In this document: positions 45,569-58,333 of the stretch, piece after piece | Layout of the letters: each line of letters begins with the position of its first letter | Numbering within the stretch: position 1 is the stretch's first letter | Assembly: GCA_027604185.1 (NCBI GenBank) | Contig: JADGKB010000012.1 | Coordinates: 62,001 to 126,000, forward strand | Direction of reading: 5' to 3' | Source of the DNA: Boothiomyces macroporosus | Lineage: Eukaryota > Chytridiomycota > Chytridiomycetes > Rhizophydiales > Terramycetaceae | DNA length: 64,000 bases | Translations under genes and position numbers: made by a program | Notes under the pieces: generated by a model | The model's input: only the letters and a program-made list of their open reading frames with translations | The model's database searches: none | What the model was told of the DNA's origin: nothing

Positions 45569-48500
45569 ATGGGGCAGCAAGATAGCCAAGCTACTATACA
45601 AGTACGGAAGCCCAAAGAGATTGGCCTGTGGAGTAATGTTTTCCTCAGCAACTGGTTCTTTTTGTGGGTAATTCCAATTCTGTCAAATGCCAAACCGGAA
45701 ACGATTTCCAACATTAAATTCAATTTCAGAACTCAAGAAAAAGCAAAAGTAAACGTAAATCTGCTGGACGAAGCATGGAAAAAGGAGCTTGAGGTGAACA
45801 AACAGTGAGTTCCTCTTAATACTAGACATCCATCAATCAAAACGGCATTGCAAAGTGTATTTGGATTTGAATACGGAATGATTGCATTTTACAAGATTCT
45901 CTGGACCTTCTTTACTTGGGCCGGTAATTGCAAATATAATGACAGGTGCCTGGTATTTGCTCAACTTGATGTTGAATTTCTTGGGAATACATAGCACTGA
46001 ACCAAATTTCAATGGCCACATGTATGCAATGGCACTGTTCTTGACTGGCCTCTTTTCCTCTGTAGCTATCCATCAGCAATATGCAGAGTGTAACAGAGTA
46101 GGCATCAAGGTTAAGGCAGCCTTGATGGGTGTGATTTATAGAAAATCCCTTCGATTATCAAGAGTAAAGGGAGGTGCTGGTGAAGTTTTGAACATCTTGA
46201 CTGCTGAAGTGCAACGTATCAATGATTTTGTGGCCAACTTTCATTTTCTATGGGCCGCTTTTGTCGAAGTCGCATTAATCATTGGCCTGTCATTCTACCA
46301 AATTCAAATATCTGCACTCCCTGCAGTAGGTTTTGTAATTATTCTATTGCCAATTCAAATGTACTTGGGGAAGAGAACAAATGATCTCGGACGAAGCCAA
46401 GCGTTAAAAACGGTGGAACGAGTTCATCTGATGTCTGAATTACTAACTGCTATCAAATTGATCAAATTTTATGCCTGGGAAGTACTCGATTATTGATGTA
46501 GGTCCCATTTGCAAAGAAGATTGAAGAATTAAGAAAAGAAGAAATGAAGTATGTATATGACGGATTAATGACCAAAGTAATTAACTACACAATCGTCTTT
46601 GCTATTCCAGTTTTAGTTGCACTTACGTGTTTAGCCACCTATGTAGCAATAGGCAACCAGCTCACGGCATCTGTCGTATTCACGACTCTTTCGGTATTTA
46701 ACACTTTGCGTTATCCCTTCTTTATGCTGCCTATGGCTGTAAAGTCATTCGTTGGTGGAATAGCTGCAGCAGAAAGAATCAACCAATTCCTTTTGCTTGA
46801 AGAAGTAGTGGAACAAAAAACCGAAAAGGCTCCTGAAGGATCGGATTTAGCCCTTGAAATTGAAGATGCTGACTTCAAGTGGGACGGGACTGAAGGAAAC
46901 GAGCCAACTATTAAAAACATTTCTTTGAAAATCAAGAAGGGCTCAAAAGTTGGAATTGTTGGAGACGTTGGATGTGGCAAGTCGTCAATTATTGCCGCTA
47001 TTTTGGGACAAATTAGAAAAATTAGAGGCGAAGCTAAAGTCTATGGCTCCACCGCTTACATGTCACAAGAAGCATGGCTTTTGAACATGACTTTGAGGGA
47101 AAATATTTTATTTGGTAAATCTTACAATCCTACCACTTACAGAGAAGTTATCCGCGTTGCAGGTTTGCAAAGAGATCTTACGTTGCTAATTGCTGGAGAT
47201 CAAACCGAAATTGCTGAAAGAGGTGCTAATTTATCCGGAGGACAAAGACAAAGAGTTTCTCTTGCTAGATCCATTTACTATGATGCTGAAATTGTACTGA
47301 TGGATGACCCTCTTTCAGCTGTCGATCAACATGTTGGTCGTCATATCTTTGAAGAATGTTTTATGAAGCACTTGAAACCTAAAACCCTGATTGTTGCTAT
47401 CAATCAACTGCAATATCTTAGTCAACTGGACCACATTATCTTTGTGGAAAACGGCGAAATTCACTCGCAAGGTACTTATGCATATATGATGGAAAATGTC
47501 GAAAAGTTTGCAACATTGGTGAACTCTCATGTTTCTGATGAAACTGAAATCGAAGAGGAGCCAGAGCCAATCATGAATGACAAAACCTTTAATCCAGTAG
47601 AAATCGTTGTTACTCCAGAACTAAAGTCACCTAAATCAGCAAAGGATATGATTGAATTAAATAGTTTATCTGTTACAGCAAAAAACCAACTTTCTGTAAG
47701 AAATTGGAAAGACGTGAATGAAAACACTATTCGTTCCATGATTGACAAGCAAAGCTCGCAGGTTATTTTGGATAGCAATGGGGATCATGATGTCGCCTCA
47801 GCGATTTTAAGGAACGAATTATCCCAATATACTAGCACTGAAAAAGTAATTGTACAACCTGGAATCCATGATGAAAATGAAGAAGAAGCAATCAAGAAAG
47901 GCAAACTTGTTCAAGATGACGAGTCAACAAAGACAGCTGGTGCAGCAGATTTCCTAGCATATGGAAGAGCAGGATCAGGCGTTTTCGTTACCATTTTGGT
48001 CGTAATTACATTTATTTTGGTTCACGCCTTATTTAGAATTGGTGGAGATTTCTGGCTACGTTTGTGGGTCCCAAGGGTAGGTGGATTTACAGATGCAGTC
48101 TACGTTGGAGTTTATGGTGCTTTCTGTGCAGCATTCACAATTGGTGCACTTGGAAGGGGTTTGTTTTTCATCAATGTTACTGCTGATAAAGCAAAAAAAT
48201 TACATGACAGGCTATTTGACTCTGCAATTCATGCCCCAATGGGATTCTATGACACAACACCAATTGCTCGTATTTTATCATGCTTTTCAAAGCATCAACT
48301 TCATGTCGATGACACCATGCTTGATGCCGCTATGCAAGCTTTGCAATATTTGCCACTTGGTTTAGGCGCTCTTATAATATGTGCTGTGTTGATTCCTTGG
48401 AACTGGGCACCGTCTATCGGAATTGTAATTATCGGTTATATCTTGTTGAAATTGACCTTCCAAGCTGATATTTCCACCAAATCATTGGAAGCCGTGACAA

Positions 48501-49841
48501 AACCTCCAATCTACTCACATTTAACAGCCACTTTGGAAGGGCTGCTTTCAATTCGTTCATACCATGCACAAGAACGTTTTGATGAATTGAATTTGGTCAA
48601 GCTTGATGCAAATCACGAAGCAGCTTTCGCTATGCAGAATGGTATTTGATGATTTTACTGTAGTTAAATCTTTCCAGGCGCTATATCTGGATATCTTGTC
48701 GTCGCTCGTAATTTATTTTTCAGCCTTGTTATTAATATTTGTCAGAAATGAGGATAGTATAGGTTCTATTGCAGGTTTGGCACTTTCAAATGCCCTGCAG
48801 ATGCTAGTTTTTGTTCAATGGACGGTCAGACAATGGGGTGATGTCGAATCGCAAATGTCATCCGTTGGGCAATTAATATTCTATGGAAATATCAAACCGG
48901 AAGCACCATTCGAAATTCCAGATAAGAAGCCTCCTGCTGAATGGCCAACAGAAGGAAAAATCAAATTCACCAATATTGAGCTTAAATACCAAAAGTTTGG
49001 AGTCTCAGTGTTGAAAAATATTAATCTTGTTATTTACCCAATGGAAAAGATTGGTATTGTAGGAAGAACGGGATCAGGAAAATCTACTGTATATCATATT
49101 TAATTGTAGTTGCTTATATCATTATTACGAATTGTTGAACCTTGCAATGGTACCATCACAATCGATGATTTGGATGTTTCAGGAATTGGGCTACACGATT
49201 TAAGAAACAAAATTGCTATTATTCCTCAAGAGCCCGTCATGTTTGTTGGAACCATTCGTTCCAACCTGGATCCATTCAATAAATCCACAGATGAGGAGAT
49301 ATGGAAGGCACTTGATGCCGTTTTCTTGGGAGAAAAACTAAGAAAGGCACCATCAAAGCTCGACACTGCAGTTTCAGAAAATGGAAAATCCGTCTCTCAA
49401 GGTCAGCGCCAGCTGTTGTGCATTGCCAGAGCGATCCTATCCAAAGCAAAAGTTTTAGTTTTGGATGAGGCTACAGCATCTCTGGATGCACAAACTGATT
49501 TGATGATTCAAGAGGCAATCAAAAAGAACTTTGGAGAGTTAACCATGCTCACAATTGCTCACAGATTGAATACAATCATAGAATCGGATAGAGTACTGGT
49601 AATGGATGCTGGCTGTGTAAAAGAATTCGATGAACCTAAAACGCTACTTGAAAACAAGGATGGTATTTTTAGAAGTTTGGTAGATCAGACTGGTCCTCAG
49701 GCTAGTCAAAAGCTTATTGAAATTGCCAACAAAGCGCACGAAGAAAGAGTTGCAAGAGGTTACCACTTCCCTGCTAAACAGGAAAAAGCGGACTCTAGTA
49801 AGCCTCTGAAAGTGACTGACATCGCTGCCGGGAATATTTGA
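45569..49841 (+). CDS. ABC transporter, ABCC (MRP/YCF1) subfamily
   Basis: Exons 45569-45804, 45826-45923, 45946-46481, 46502-48641, 48664-49088 and 49110-49841, predicted 1388 aa (introns 20-22 nt). Topology TMD1-NBD1-TMD2-NBD2, without the extra TMD0. NBD1: Walker A GDVGCGKSS, signature LSGGQRQR, Walker B IVLMDDPLSAVD (Asp replacing the catalytic Glu, usual for ABCC). NBD2: GRTGSGKST, split from its continuation by the last intron; signature SVSQGQRQ; Walker B VLVLDEATASLD. Such pumps export glutathione or lipid conjugates across vacuolar or plasma membrane. The second intron (45924-45945) resolves what looks like a frameshift in TMD1. Confidence 0.93.
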
Positions 49842-49884
49842 ACATATTTTGCTTCGTTTCTAGATTGTAACAATAAAAATTATA

Positions 49885-52800
49885 TTATGACAAGTGGAAA
49901 CTTTCTTTCCCTTCATACATGGCAAACAAAAATCGGTCAGTCATGACCTGAGTATTCGAATATTCTGGAACTTTAAGATAGTGAGCGCCTATTGTTAGAA
50001 TCTAGTTACAAGTCATTACACTTGGTAGAATCAGGTCAGGGTTCTCGTTTTTCATGGTGGATTTGCGAACAATCGTCAGAACTGGGTTTAGATTCTTTAG
50101 TCCTCCTAATGGAAGCACTGGTGATCCAGTAACAAACGATAGGAACGCCCGTTTTTGATTGTAGTCAAATTTCACCAGCATTTCACATAGCGCGGTTAAT
50201 ATTCTGGAATTTTGAGTATAACCATGGTCTGCTTTGATTAAAGTCAATAATTCTGAGTTAGATATGAATACCTGTGAATGACCAATCAAGTTGGAAGTCA
50301 CCCGAAAGAATACATTGAATTTCAAAAATGTCAAAAGGCGAGAAACTCTCGAGATCTAAAATCTTTGAAAACCCGTTCTTGAAAGCTTCAACTTGTTTTG
50401 AAACCCCACTACCAACATATGCATCAACCACCAATTCCAGATAGGTTTCAATGTTTTCATTATTCACTTTCACATTGTCTCCATTTTCTACAAGAAGGTA
50501 ATTCGGGTCGCTAGGTAAAGTGAAATCTAGTTCAAGTTCTGTAATATCCATTCTAGAAATTTTTGAAAGACTTTCATCTAACATGGGATCTAATGCCTAT
50601 TGATTAGAAAAAGATACCTTCAAATTGTTTCTGTTGGCACCAGTCTGGGGTTTACAATGAAAAACTTGTTCCAGGAACAAAGGATTAAACTGAAGATCAA
50701 GATATCTAGAATCACAGATTGCTTTCGCGCAAAAGGTTCCAAGTATTTCAAACAAAGATAAAACATCCGATGCATCTTTTAGTGGACGCGGGTACAGACC
50801 ATGAAAAGCATCCTTCATCTTTCCAGCAATTTCACTATGTTTCCACAGTCTCTTGGCTATAGTATCCGTATTGAAATATTTACAAACAAGGGCATAAAAC
50901 TCTAAAGTAGGACCAAGCCCACTTCCTGCTTCGTCATGGAACTCGAACTCAATGGTCGAATACTTGACATCCTTTATATTTACAACCTGTTCCAGTGCTT
51001 CTAGAATTGCATTTCTGTGCACAACCACCTTCTTCCTATCTACTCGCACTTGAGTAATGTCCGTTAGGGAATGGCAATCTAACCAATTTATCAAATTTCG
51101 CGAGTTTCCAAGGTGAGTTATTTTGAAGAATTTGAGTCTGGTTTCAAAGGGCAACAGGAAGCTGTAGTTGTATACAAGTGACCATACCCAATCAGGATGA
51201 AGGGACGAAATTGCTAAAATTGGATCAGCCATTTGTCGATTTAATTTTGAGACTATCTTTTCGTTCTTGATTTTGGAAGAGTACAAACGGTCCAGAATGG
51301 CTAAAAAAAGGAGAGAAGTCTGGAAGATTTTTGGTGCAGTGGTAAAGTCTGTTGGAAGATTAATTAGCACATCTACACAAGTCGAGCATCGACAAGCGCT
51401 GGTGGATATGTAAAACGGCTCTGGTTTTACTGTTTCTACTTTTTTGGGTGAGTAAATAATTGTGTGCGTCTTGTACCAAATTTTGGACAAATCCCCTCCT
51501 AGAGCATGGAAAATGGCACTGAACAAAGTTGTACCAGGAAGGATTGGCTGTTTATCAAATTCAAACGTCAAGCTTTCCAAATCCGTTACCTTTTCACATG
51601 CATCGTCTTTGAGTGTAGAGGCAGATTGTTCACTTGTAATTTCAGAAGGCTTTGTCGATTTTCTGTGATCTATTTCCACGTCATTGGCTGTCGCGTTTGC
51701 AGTATTAGAAGTATCCATATTTATATCCATATCAATTGCATTACTAGACATTGATTTTTTAGGCGATTTGGTCGTTTTACTTCCTGAAGAATCTATGGAA
51801 TCAATATTTGCTTTCCCTTCCAGGTCATTACAGTCTTGATCCTGCATTTCCATATTATCCGAGTCTGCTTCATCTTCCGAATCTTCTTCCATATTAACGT
51901 CGTCTAACTGCTCAAAGATATTGTAGCCTGTAATCTTCCCAGCATTTTCCGCTGTAGCATCTCTAGATTCAATATTTGGGCGCTCCTCTCCACTGCTCTT
52001 CTCTTCAATGATTATCTCAGCATCTTCTTCGTCGCTTTCTTCCAATTCCAATGAATGGCTTTTTAAATAGCTTTGCAGAGTCTTTACACTTCCCAAAGCG
52101 GGCACTGAAACAAATACACCATCATTTTCCCCGGACTTTAGTATGATTCGCAAATGCTTATTGATCTGCGAAGGAGAAATCGTTTCGTAACGATATTCTG
52201 TGGAATGCGTAAATTCATAAACATCTGTCTTCGATATGAACTCGTGTGTAATTGATTCTAATGTCCTGCAATCACTATCAAACACTTTTTTAAACAATTC
52301 AATTCTTGTGCTAATCGGAACTGTGTACGAAGTTTGATTAAGAGGAATGTTGAATATATGACTATCTTCTGTCCCAGGAGACGTTAAAAAATCAACTATG
52401 GTTGGTATGAAACTAGATTGGAAAACCTGATAGTTTGTAGATTCATAAAGAGCTATCTTTTTAACTTTTTCAAGTAAGTGAACTATTTCGTTTTCATCAG
52501 GTTGGCATGCTGTTGACAATTTTTGAATAGACAACAAGAGTGATTCCAACTTGATTTGCATTTGGTTTACGTCCGATTGACTGAATTGCAAACATTGATC
52601 AAGGAGATGTACACTTTTAGCAACCAGTTGATCAAACAAAACAATTTCTGATGTCCAAGTGGTAACTAGTGGATTAAATGGGCGTGCTTCCTTTTGTAAA
52701 GCTTTGATTCTTGACACTATGTTGGATTCCTTTAATTTTGGTATTTGGGAAGTTGCTCTCTCAATGAAATTACTGATGGCACATGCTCCTCCCTTTTCAA

Positions 52801-54352
52801 ATTCATTCTCCTTTGGCTGTGCTTCAGTAGAGCTCGAGTCCTCTGCTGTAGTCTTTGGAAGATCGGTAATACTAGTGGACATTTCATAATCATCGTATTC
52901 ATCTTGGGAATCTTCATCTTCACTTTCCTCCGTCTCATTTTCCTGAATTACGGTAGTTGGCCGAGCCTCCTTTGTTTCTTGGATTTCTTTCAACAGTTTT
53001 ATCAATTGTTGCCTTTTGTTTTCCATAGATACAAATAAACCTTCATTTTCATAACTGGTTAATATTCGATCATCTGCTTCCTTTGCAAGAATCGCCAAAA
53101 CGGTAGCATTGTAAACTGCTAGCACCTCCTGACTGGTGTTTTTAAATAGTAATGTTTCATAAACAATTTTTGCTACTGACTTGAGATACGGTTTGTAATC
53201 TGTAGGTTTACACAATTGAAATATCTGACATACCAGTATCAATACCTTTTTGCGGACTGAAAACGTATTACAAGTGCTAAATGTGGAGCAGAGTTCAGGT
53301 ATAAGCTTCGCAAATTCTGAATAATCTCCACTTTTACATTCCGCCTCTTTATCATTGGATATCTTCCAAATGCCGTTGGCAATCAATGGCGGCATCAAAT
53401 TTGTCAACATATCTACGATAGCAGCTTGCTTGCTGGAATCCTTTTTAGCTATAATTAGTTCTCTGCTCATATTGGAAATAAATAATTTCCGAGCACTTAC
53501 CCATAATCCTGATAGAAATATCCAGCAATCCGAATTCTGCCATCTCTTTGTATTTGTATTTTTGTAATATCTTGAAGTATATAGGTTTTTCTGTCTGAGA
53601 AAGCTGCTCACAACATTTTTGCAACTCGAGCTTTTCCAATATTGGTGAGTAATTTGAGATCGAGTGAATACAATTACCAGCCTTGTTTGATATTTTTTCA
53701 TCTTGGTGATTCAAAAGGGAAAATAATATCGGAATGGCTGGTTTAATCAATTCAATTGTAGCAGATTTATCAGAGAGGTATTGCAGGCAGGCACAAGCGT
53801 TAGTGACGATGGAAATGGATTTATCTTGGACATGAAGAGAGAAAAAGTCCAGATACTGCAAACATGCTATTATTCCACCTATGCTAAGATTTTTGTTACC
53901 CTTTTTTAGAATTGTAATCGAACATTCAGAGCTAATAGCATGCAACAAATAAATAATCTAAGGTGAGCTTCAACCTACTTGCTCCGCCAAATCAATGAAC
54001 TCCAAATTGTTCAGCTTTTCCAGCAGTATTTCGATCCCCTTTTGCTGTTGTATCAATAGAGAAGCATGTGGTAACACTTCTACCACATTTGTCAAACACC
54101 GCAACGCCAAAAGGACTGTATCGATCAGATCAGTTGGTGTTGAAATCAACTGAATTAATACTGAGACTATTGACGATGGAATTGAATCTAAATTAAAACA
54201 AAATTACCTATGTTAGAAAATGTAACCTAAAGTCAGTAAAAGCTACCTGTAGTTACTAGCAATAGTTCGGATAGTTCTGACAGCGCAAATAGAGCTGTGG
54301 TCGAGTCCGACTGAAGTTCCTGAATCAGTTCGTTTATTCTCTTTCTGGTCAT
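49885..54352 (-). CDS. UFD4: HECT E3 ubiquitin ligase, UFD4/TRIP12 type
   Basis: Exons 54352-54247, 54187-53979, 53957-53501, about 53460-50618, 50596-50272, 50252-50010 and 49988-49885; about 1425 aa. N-terminal ARM repeats (LALRCLTNVVEVLPHAS, LQYLDFFSLHVQ) match TRIP12, the middle is acidic, and the C-terminus is a HECT domain with LPSVMTC (catalytic Cys) followed by YLKVPEYSN, ending EGKESFHLS. UFD4/TRIP12 handles ubiquitin-fusion degradation and N-degron substrates. Intron 1 (54188-54246) is a 59-nt block made of three abutting intron units of 20, 19 and 20 nt. The third intron starts at 53500 and ends at 53461 (40 nt) or 53449 (52 nt), both in frame; others are 19-21 nt. Confidence 0.92.
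54188..54246 (-). other. Three back-to-back introns in the UFD4 gene
   Basis: Read on the minus strand, 54246-54227, 54226-54208 and 54207-54188 are each a complete intron by local consensus (GT..., a TGAC/TAAC/TAAT element, TAG) with no exon between. All three must be removed to keep the frame; removing only the first exposes an early TAA. Confidence 0.75.
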
Positions 54353-54529
54353 TACTATGGAAAATTTTCTGTGGTTTTTAACTTTTAAGCTGCAACATCA
54401 CGTGATATACCAAAGAACACTACAGAATCAAATGCTTTAAAGGAGAAAGATAAGTAAACGGGCTGCTCCCAGAAATGAACGCATTTACAACTAGCATAAT
54501 GTAGAGGGTTTATTACGCGCAATACAGTT

Positions 54530-55027
54530 TTACTTTATAATCAGTACTGGCACACTTCCCTTCATAAGGTAATCCGATACAGATCCTAAAAAGTACTTTT
54601 CCAAGTTACCCCTCTCTTTAGTGCCTATAAGGATCATATCAAAAGTCAAGTCGTGTTTGTCCATATACTGCGGTTAATAGATTTAGACCTGCGTTATGTC
54701 CATTGTACCTTTTTAGTAATTTCGCCGACAGAACCTTCCCCTTCGATTTGAGTAAACTCGTACTCGAACGAATATTTCGATAAAATCTCAATCAACTTTG
54801 CATTTTCGGTTTGCGCTTCATCTTCGATTTCCATATTGTACGCCTTTTCTAAATGATCAATGTACGGTGTGGTCTTATTAGTTGAAAAGTACTTGTTTTG
54901 GGTTGAGTGCGATTACGTTCAAAATAATCAGATTGTATTCCTTTAGATTCTGGCATAAATTCGAAGCATAGTCTAGCGATTTGATCGATTCGCTGGTGCT
55001 GTTTAAAAGAATCAAGATATTGAACAT
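54530..55027 (-). CDS. Universal stress protein (USP) domain protein
   Basis: Exons 55027-54893, 54873-54709 and 54667-54530, predicted 145 aa, one USP domain. The start FNILILLNSTSESIKSLDYA forms the first strand and helix, and the C-terminus ILIGTKERGNLEKYFLGSVSDYLMKGSVPVLII carries the ATP-binding G-x2-G-x9-G(S/T) type motif in modified form (GTKERGN...GSVSD). The second intron region (54668-54708) is two abutting introns of 21 and 20 nt. Role unknown; likely a small nucleotide-binding stress protein. Confidence 0.85.
54668..54708 (-). other. Two back-to-back introns in the USP gene
   Basis: Read on the minus strand, 54708-54689 (GTACAATGGACATAACGCAG) and 54688-54668 (GTCTAAATC...CCGCAG) abut exactly. 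Removing only the first leaves GTC TAA in frame; removing both restores the USP fold at YMDKHDLTFDMILIGT. Confidence 0.75.
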
Positions 55028-55086
55028 TTTCAAAAATTTGAGTCATGTTTAGCAACAGTTAAGGCAACACGTGAAAAATTAGGAAT

Positions 55087-56633
55087 CTATAGCAATGTAT
55101 TCAGAGATATGAAAATGAAGGCAGACAACAATGAAAATGAAGAAGCGGAGCCTTTCGGCTTATTGGCATTTGGGGCTTCTGTTGGAGATGGAGGCAGTGT
55201 CATTAGTGGTACTGGGGCACTAGTTTGATTCATAATACTATCCCAAGCATTGAGAATCAGCCCATGCACTCGTTTAGCCTCATCGGTTGAAGAATTCGTG
55301 AGTTTATACATGTCACTGCAGTGGTGGCCATCTTGAACTTGAATAAAGGTATTTGAGGAATTGCCAACGGTTTTTATACCCAAATAACTCCATGGATCTA
55401 TTGTGCCATGAACGAAGACAACATTTGTGGTATAATTGGTAATCGCCAGGCCTTGATATTTAGCATTGAAAGAGTCGATATCGGGAGGATTCAAGTAAAA
55501 GAGTTGCTTGCAGACAGACAAAGTCGCCGACAAACTCAACTGACTTGAAAACGCAGATTGATGTGGGGCTTCATACAACTGAAAGAAACCAAACTCTGCA
55601 CAGCCCTAAATTAAACAATTCCTACCTGGTATATCCAAAGGATCAAATCGTCTTTTGACATGCCGGTTGAATCCACTGGCTGATTATTCACAACAGTGTA
55701 AAGTGTATTATAATCTGCAAGTACATCTGTATCACTGGCATTTGGGTTTATCAGATTATTTAAATAATTTCCAGAGCACACAAAGTCTACAAGCTTCACC
55801 TTTTTGCCACCAAGAGCAAGGGTTGGCGAAAATCCGTACTGTACTATAGGAGACAACAATCGTGAGATTGCTGCAGGGACGGAGGAACTAGAGTCCGCAT
55901 CGTTCAACTTCACTGCTCTTCTCCATCCGGCAGCGCAGGCATCAGAACCGCCGGATTTTGCCAGACCAATGTCCACCGCGTATCCGTATTCCCAAAAGTC
56001 TGCCTTGGCTAATACTGGAGCAGAAGATGCGTGAGCAGCATAGACTACGTCAGGATATTTCATTCTCATCCATGCAGCAAGGTTGCCAGGATAGCTTCCA
56101 CCAACCGTAATCCATCTACTTTTGCCATTCACATTCTTGGAGTAGCTTTTGATAAAATTGTATCCATCCTCTAACGCCTGCCCAACATTAAAGGTAGTCA
56201 TTGCTGCCTTCATATTTGGTGATCCTAAAGCTTCACTAATAGGGCTAAGGCCATCAGCTCCGTAGAAACGGTGTTCCAAGATAATCAAAAGTCCTTTGTA
56301 TCTTTGTGCTAGTTCATAGTGCAATTCATAAGGCAGAAAGGTAGCATTGATTTGGGATTCACCACCCATTTCTAAAAAGATTGGTCCACCATTAGCTTTA
56401 TCATAAAACTCATCGTCTACATAGAATCGCTGTTTAAATGTTCCTTGTTTTGGATCATTGTGATCCAATAGTTGGTCGAAATACTGGTAGTTGATTACTT
56501 TGTCTTTGATTTCAGGTTTGAATTTCATTCTGTCATTAATGCGTTGCTACCTTAGCAGGTCTTTATAGCCGTTGATCTGAAAAGCGGCATTTGCCAAACA
56601 GAGCAAGCAGAAAGTGAGAATGTTGAAGCTCAT
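55087..56633 (-). CDS. Serine peptidase S28 (PRCP/DPP7-like), probably GPI-anchored
   Basis: Exons 56633-56551, 56529-55626 and 55605-55087 (introns 21 and 20 nt), predicted 501 aa. Signal peptide MSFNILTFCLLCLANAAF in the first exon. Catalytic elements: GGSYPG (Ser), GTIDPWS (Asp), DGHHCSD (His). LLDHNDPKQGTFKQRFYV and EHRFYG are S28 hallmarks. After a Pro/Ser/Thr linker the protein ends in a hydrophobic tail (SFSLLSAFIFISLNTLL) typical of a GPI-anchor signal. These secreted enzymes cleave after proline. Nutritional or surface role inferred. Confidence 0.92.
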
Positions 56634-56974
56634 TGGCAGTTTCCTGTTTTCTGACTATTTAAATTCCTTGTGTTTTGTCACGGTTGTACTGTCACATTCC
56701 TCTTTCGGAACTACAAAAGAATCAACCGACCGAACAGCTCCAACTTAAAGGATAGTAAGCATGACGAGGCTATGCTTGAGAGAGGTAAGCATCTATTACC
56801 AGTCTGGTGCCAAGGCTTTAATCCTGGTGGAATTGATCGCTTAACCATTTCCAACTGAATATCTGTCTGATATTTACATGCATGCATTCAGTGTACAAGT
56901 ATAATTGAATGGCCGCTACTTTCTGGCGAATCATCATCATTCATCCATCTCTGAAAAAATCTCTCGAAAAAATT
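56634..56974. other. Divergent region S28 peptidase / chorismate synthase
   Basis: 341 bp. A 62-codon plus-strand frame (56670-56858) lacks an ATG at its start and any recognised motif; I regard it as chance. No RNA gene recognised. Confidence 0.5.
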
Positions 56975-58289
56975 ATGTCTACCTTTGGAAGGTAAAATTG
57001 CCTTAATGTTCCAGTTTGTTTCGAGTAACTACATTTGGCGAGTCTCATTGTAAAGCAGTAGGTGTTATTGTTGATGGCTGCCCACCAGGTTTACCCCTTT
57101 CAGAATCTGACGTGCAACCTCAATTAACAAGGAGGAGGCCAGGTCAAAGTGATTTAACTACACCAGTAATACATACTAATATCAGAGGGACGAAAAGGAT
57201 CAGGTTACAATTTTATCCGGATGTGAAAAGGGGTATACTTTAGGAACCCCAATTGCAATGATGGTTCCAAATCAAGACCAACGACCACACGATTATGGCG
57301 AAATGGACTACTATCCAAGACCTTCGCATGCGGATTGGACTTATTTGCAAAAATATGGAATCAAAGCATCATCTGGAGGAGGTCGCTCAAGTGCCAGAGA
57401 AACAATTGGTATTTTGGATTAATGAAAGGTAGAGTGGCAGCATCCGCAATTGCAGAAAAGTATTTGAAATCTGCATTTGGAATTGAAATTGTCGCTTTCG
57501 TTAGTGCAGTGGGCAACGTAAGAATGGAACCAATGGAAGATTACGAAGATGCACAAGATAAAGGCGCATGGTTGGAAAAATGGCACAAATGGTGGAGTTA
57601 TTTAAACGGTGTGCAAAGAAAGGATGTGGATGCGAACGAAATCAGATGTCCTGACCCTGTAGTAGCGGAAAAAATGAAGCAGGTGGGTTATTTACTAACC
57701 AAAAGAGAATCTTGAAAGCAAAAGAGGACCAGAATTCCATTGGTGGTGTCGTTCAGTGTGTCATTAGAAATGTTCCAACTGGGTTAGGAGAACCATGCTT
57801 TGACAAGTAATCACTCTTTTAATTAGGCTCGAAGCCAAACTCGCACACGCAATGCTTTCAATCCCTGCTACCAAAGCCTTTGAAATTGGTAGCGGAATGG
57901 CAGGTACTCAAATCCCTGGTAATGTTCACAATGACTCATTTGTACAAAACGATGGTCGCATGCGGACAGAAACAAACTTCTCTGGTGGTATCCAAGGCGG
58001 TATTTCTAACGGTGAGGATATCTACTTTAAGGTGGCCTTCAAATCTGTAGCCACCATTGGACAGGAGCAGGAAACAGCAAAGTACACCGGTGCTGCTGGC
58101 GTTTTGGCAGCGAAAGGTAGACATGACCCTTGCGTTTTACCAAGGGCTGCTCCTATCGTCGAATCTATGGCTGCGTTAGTTATTATGGATATGGTTTTGC
58201 AACAAGAAGCAAGGAAGGGTGCAGCAAGTCATTTGCAAAAGAGCGACATTCCTCCGGTGCTTACTGGCAAATTGGAAGGTGCGATGTAA
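56975..58289 (+). CDS. ARO2: Chorismate synthase
   Basis: Exons 56975-56991, 57015-57165, 57186-57408, 57429-57682, 57706-57806 and 57827-58289 (introns 23, 20, 20, 23, 20 nt), predicted 402 aa. Signatures: [15 protein letters not shown] (signature 1), [36 protein letters not shown], and [15 protein letters not shown]. It makes chorismate from EPSP using reduced flavin, the last shikimate step, showing that the organism makes aromatic amino acids or at least keeps this enzyme. The 17-nt first exon encodes only MSTFGS before the first intron. Confidence 0.95.
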
Positions 58290-58333
58290 TAAATATCATT
58301 AACTTAATGATTACATTGGTTTATTTTATCAAC

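Noticed and set aside
45826..45945. Apparent frameshift in the first membrane domain of the ABC transporter
   Set aside because: A 22-nt intron (45924-45945) joins FTWA to GAWYLLNLMLNFLG and restores the frame without any frameshift.
56670..56858. Small gene between the S28 peptidase and chorismate synthase
   Set aside because: No ATG at the start, no homology, and it occupies a short divergent promoter region.
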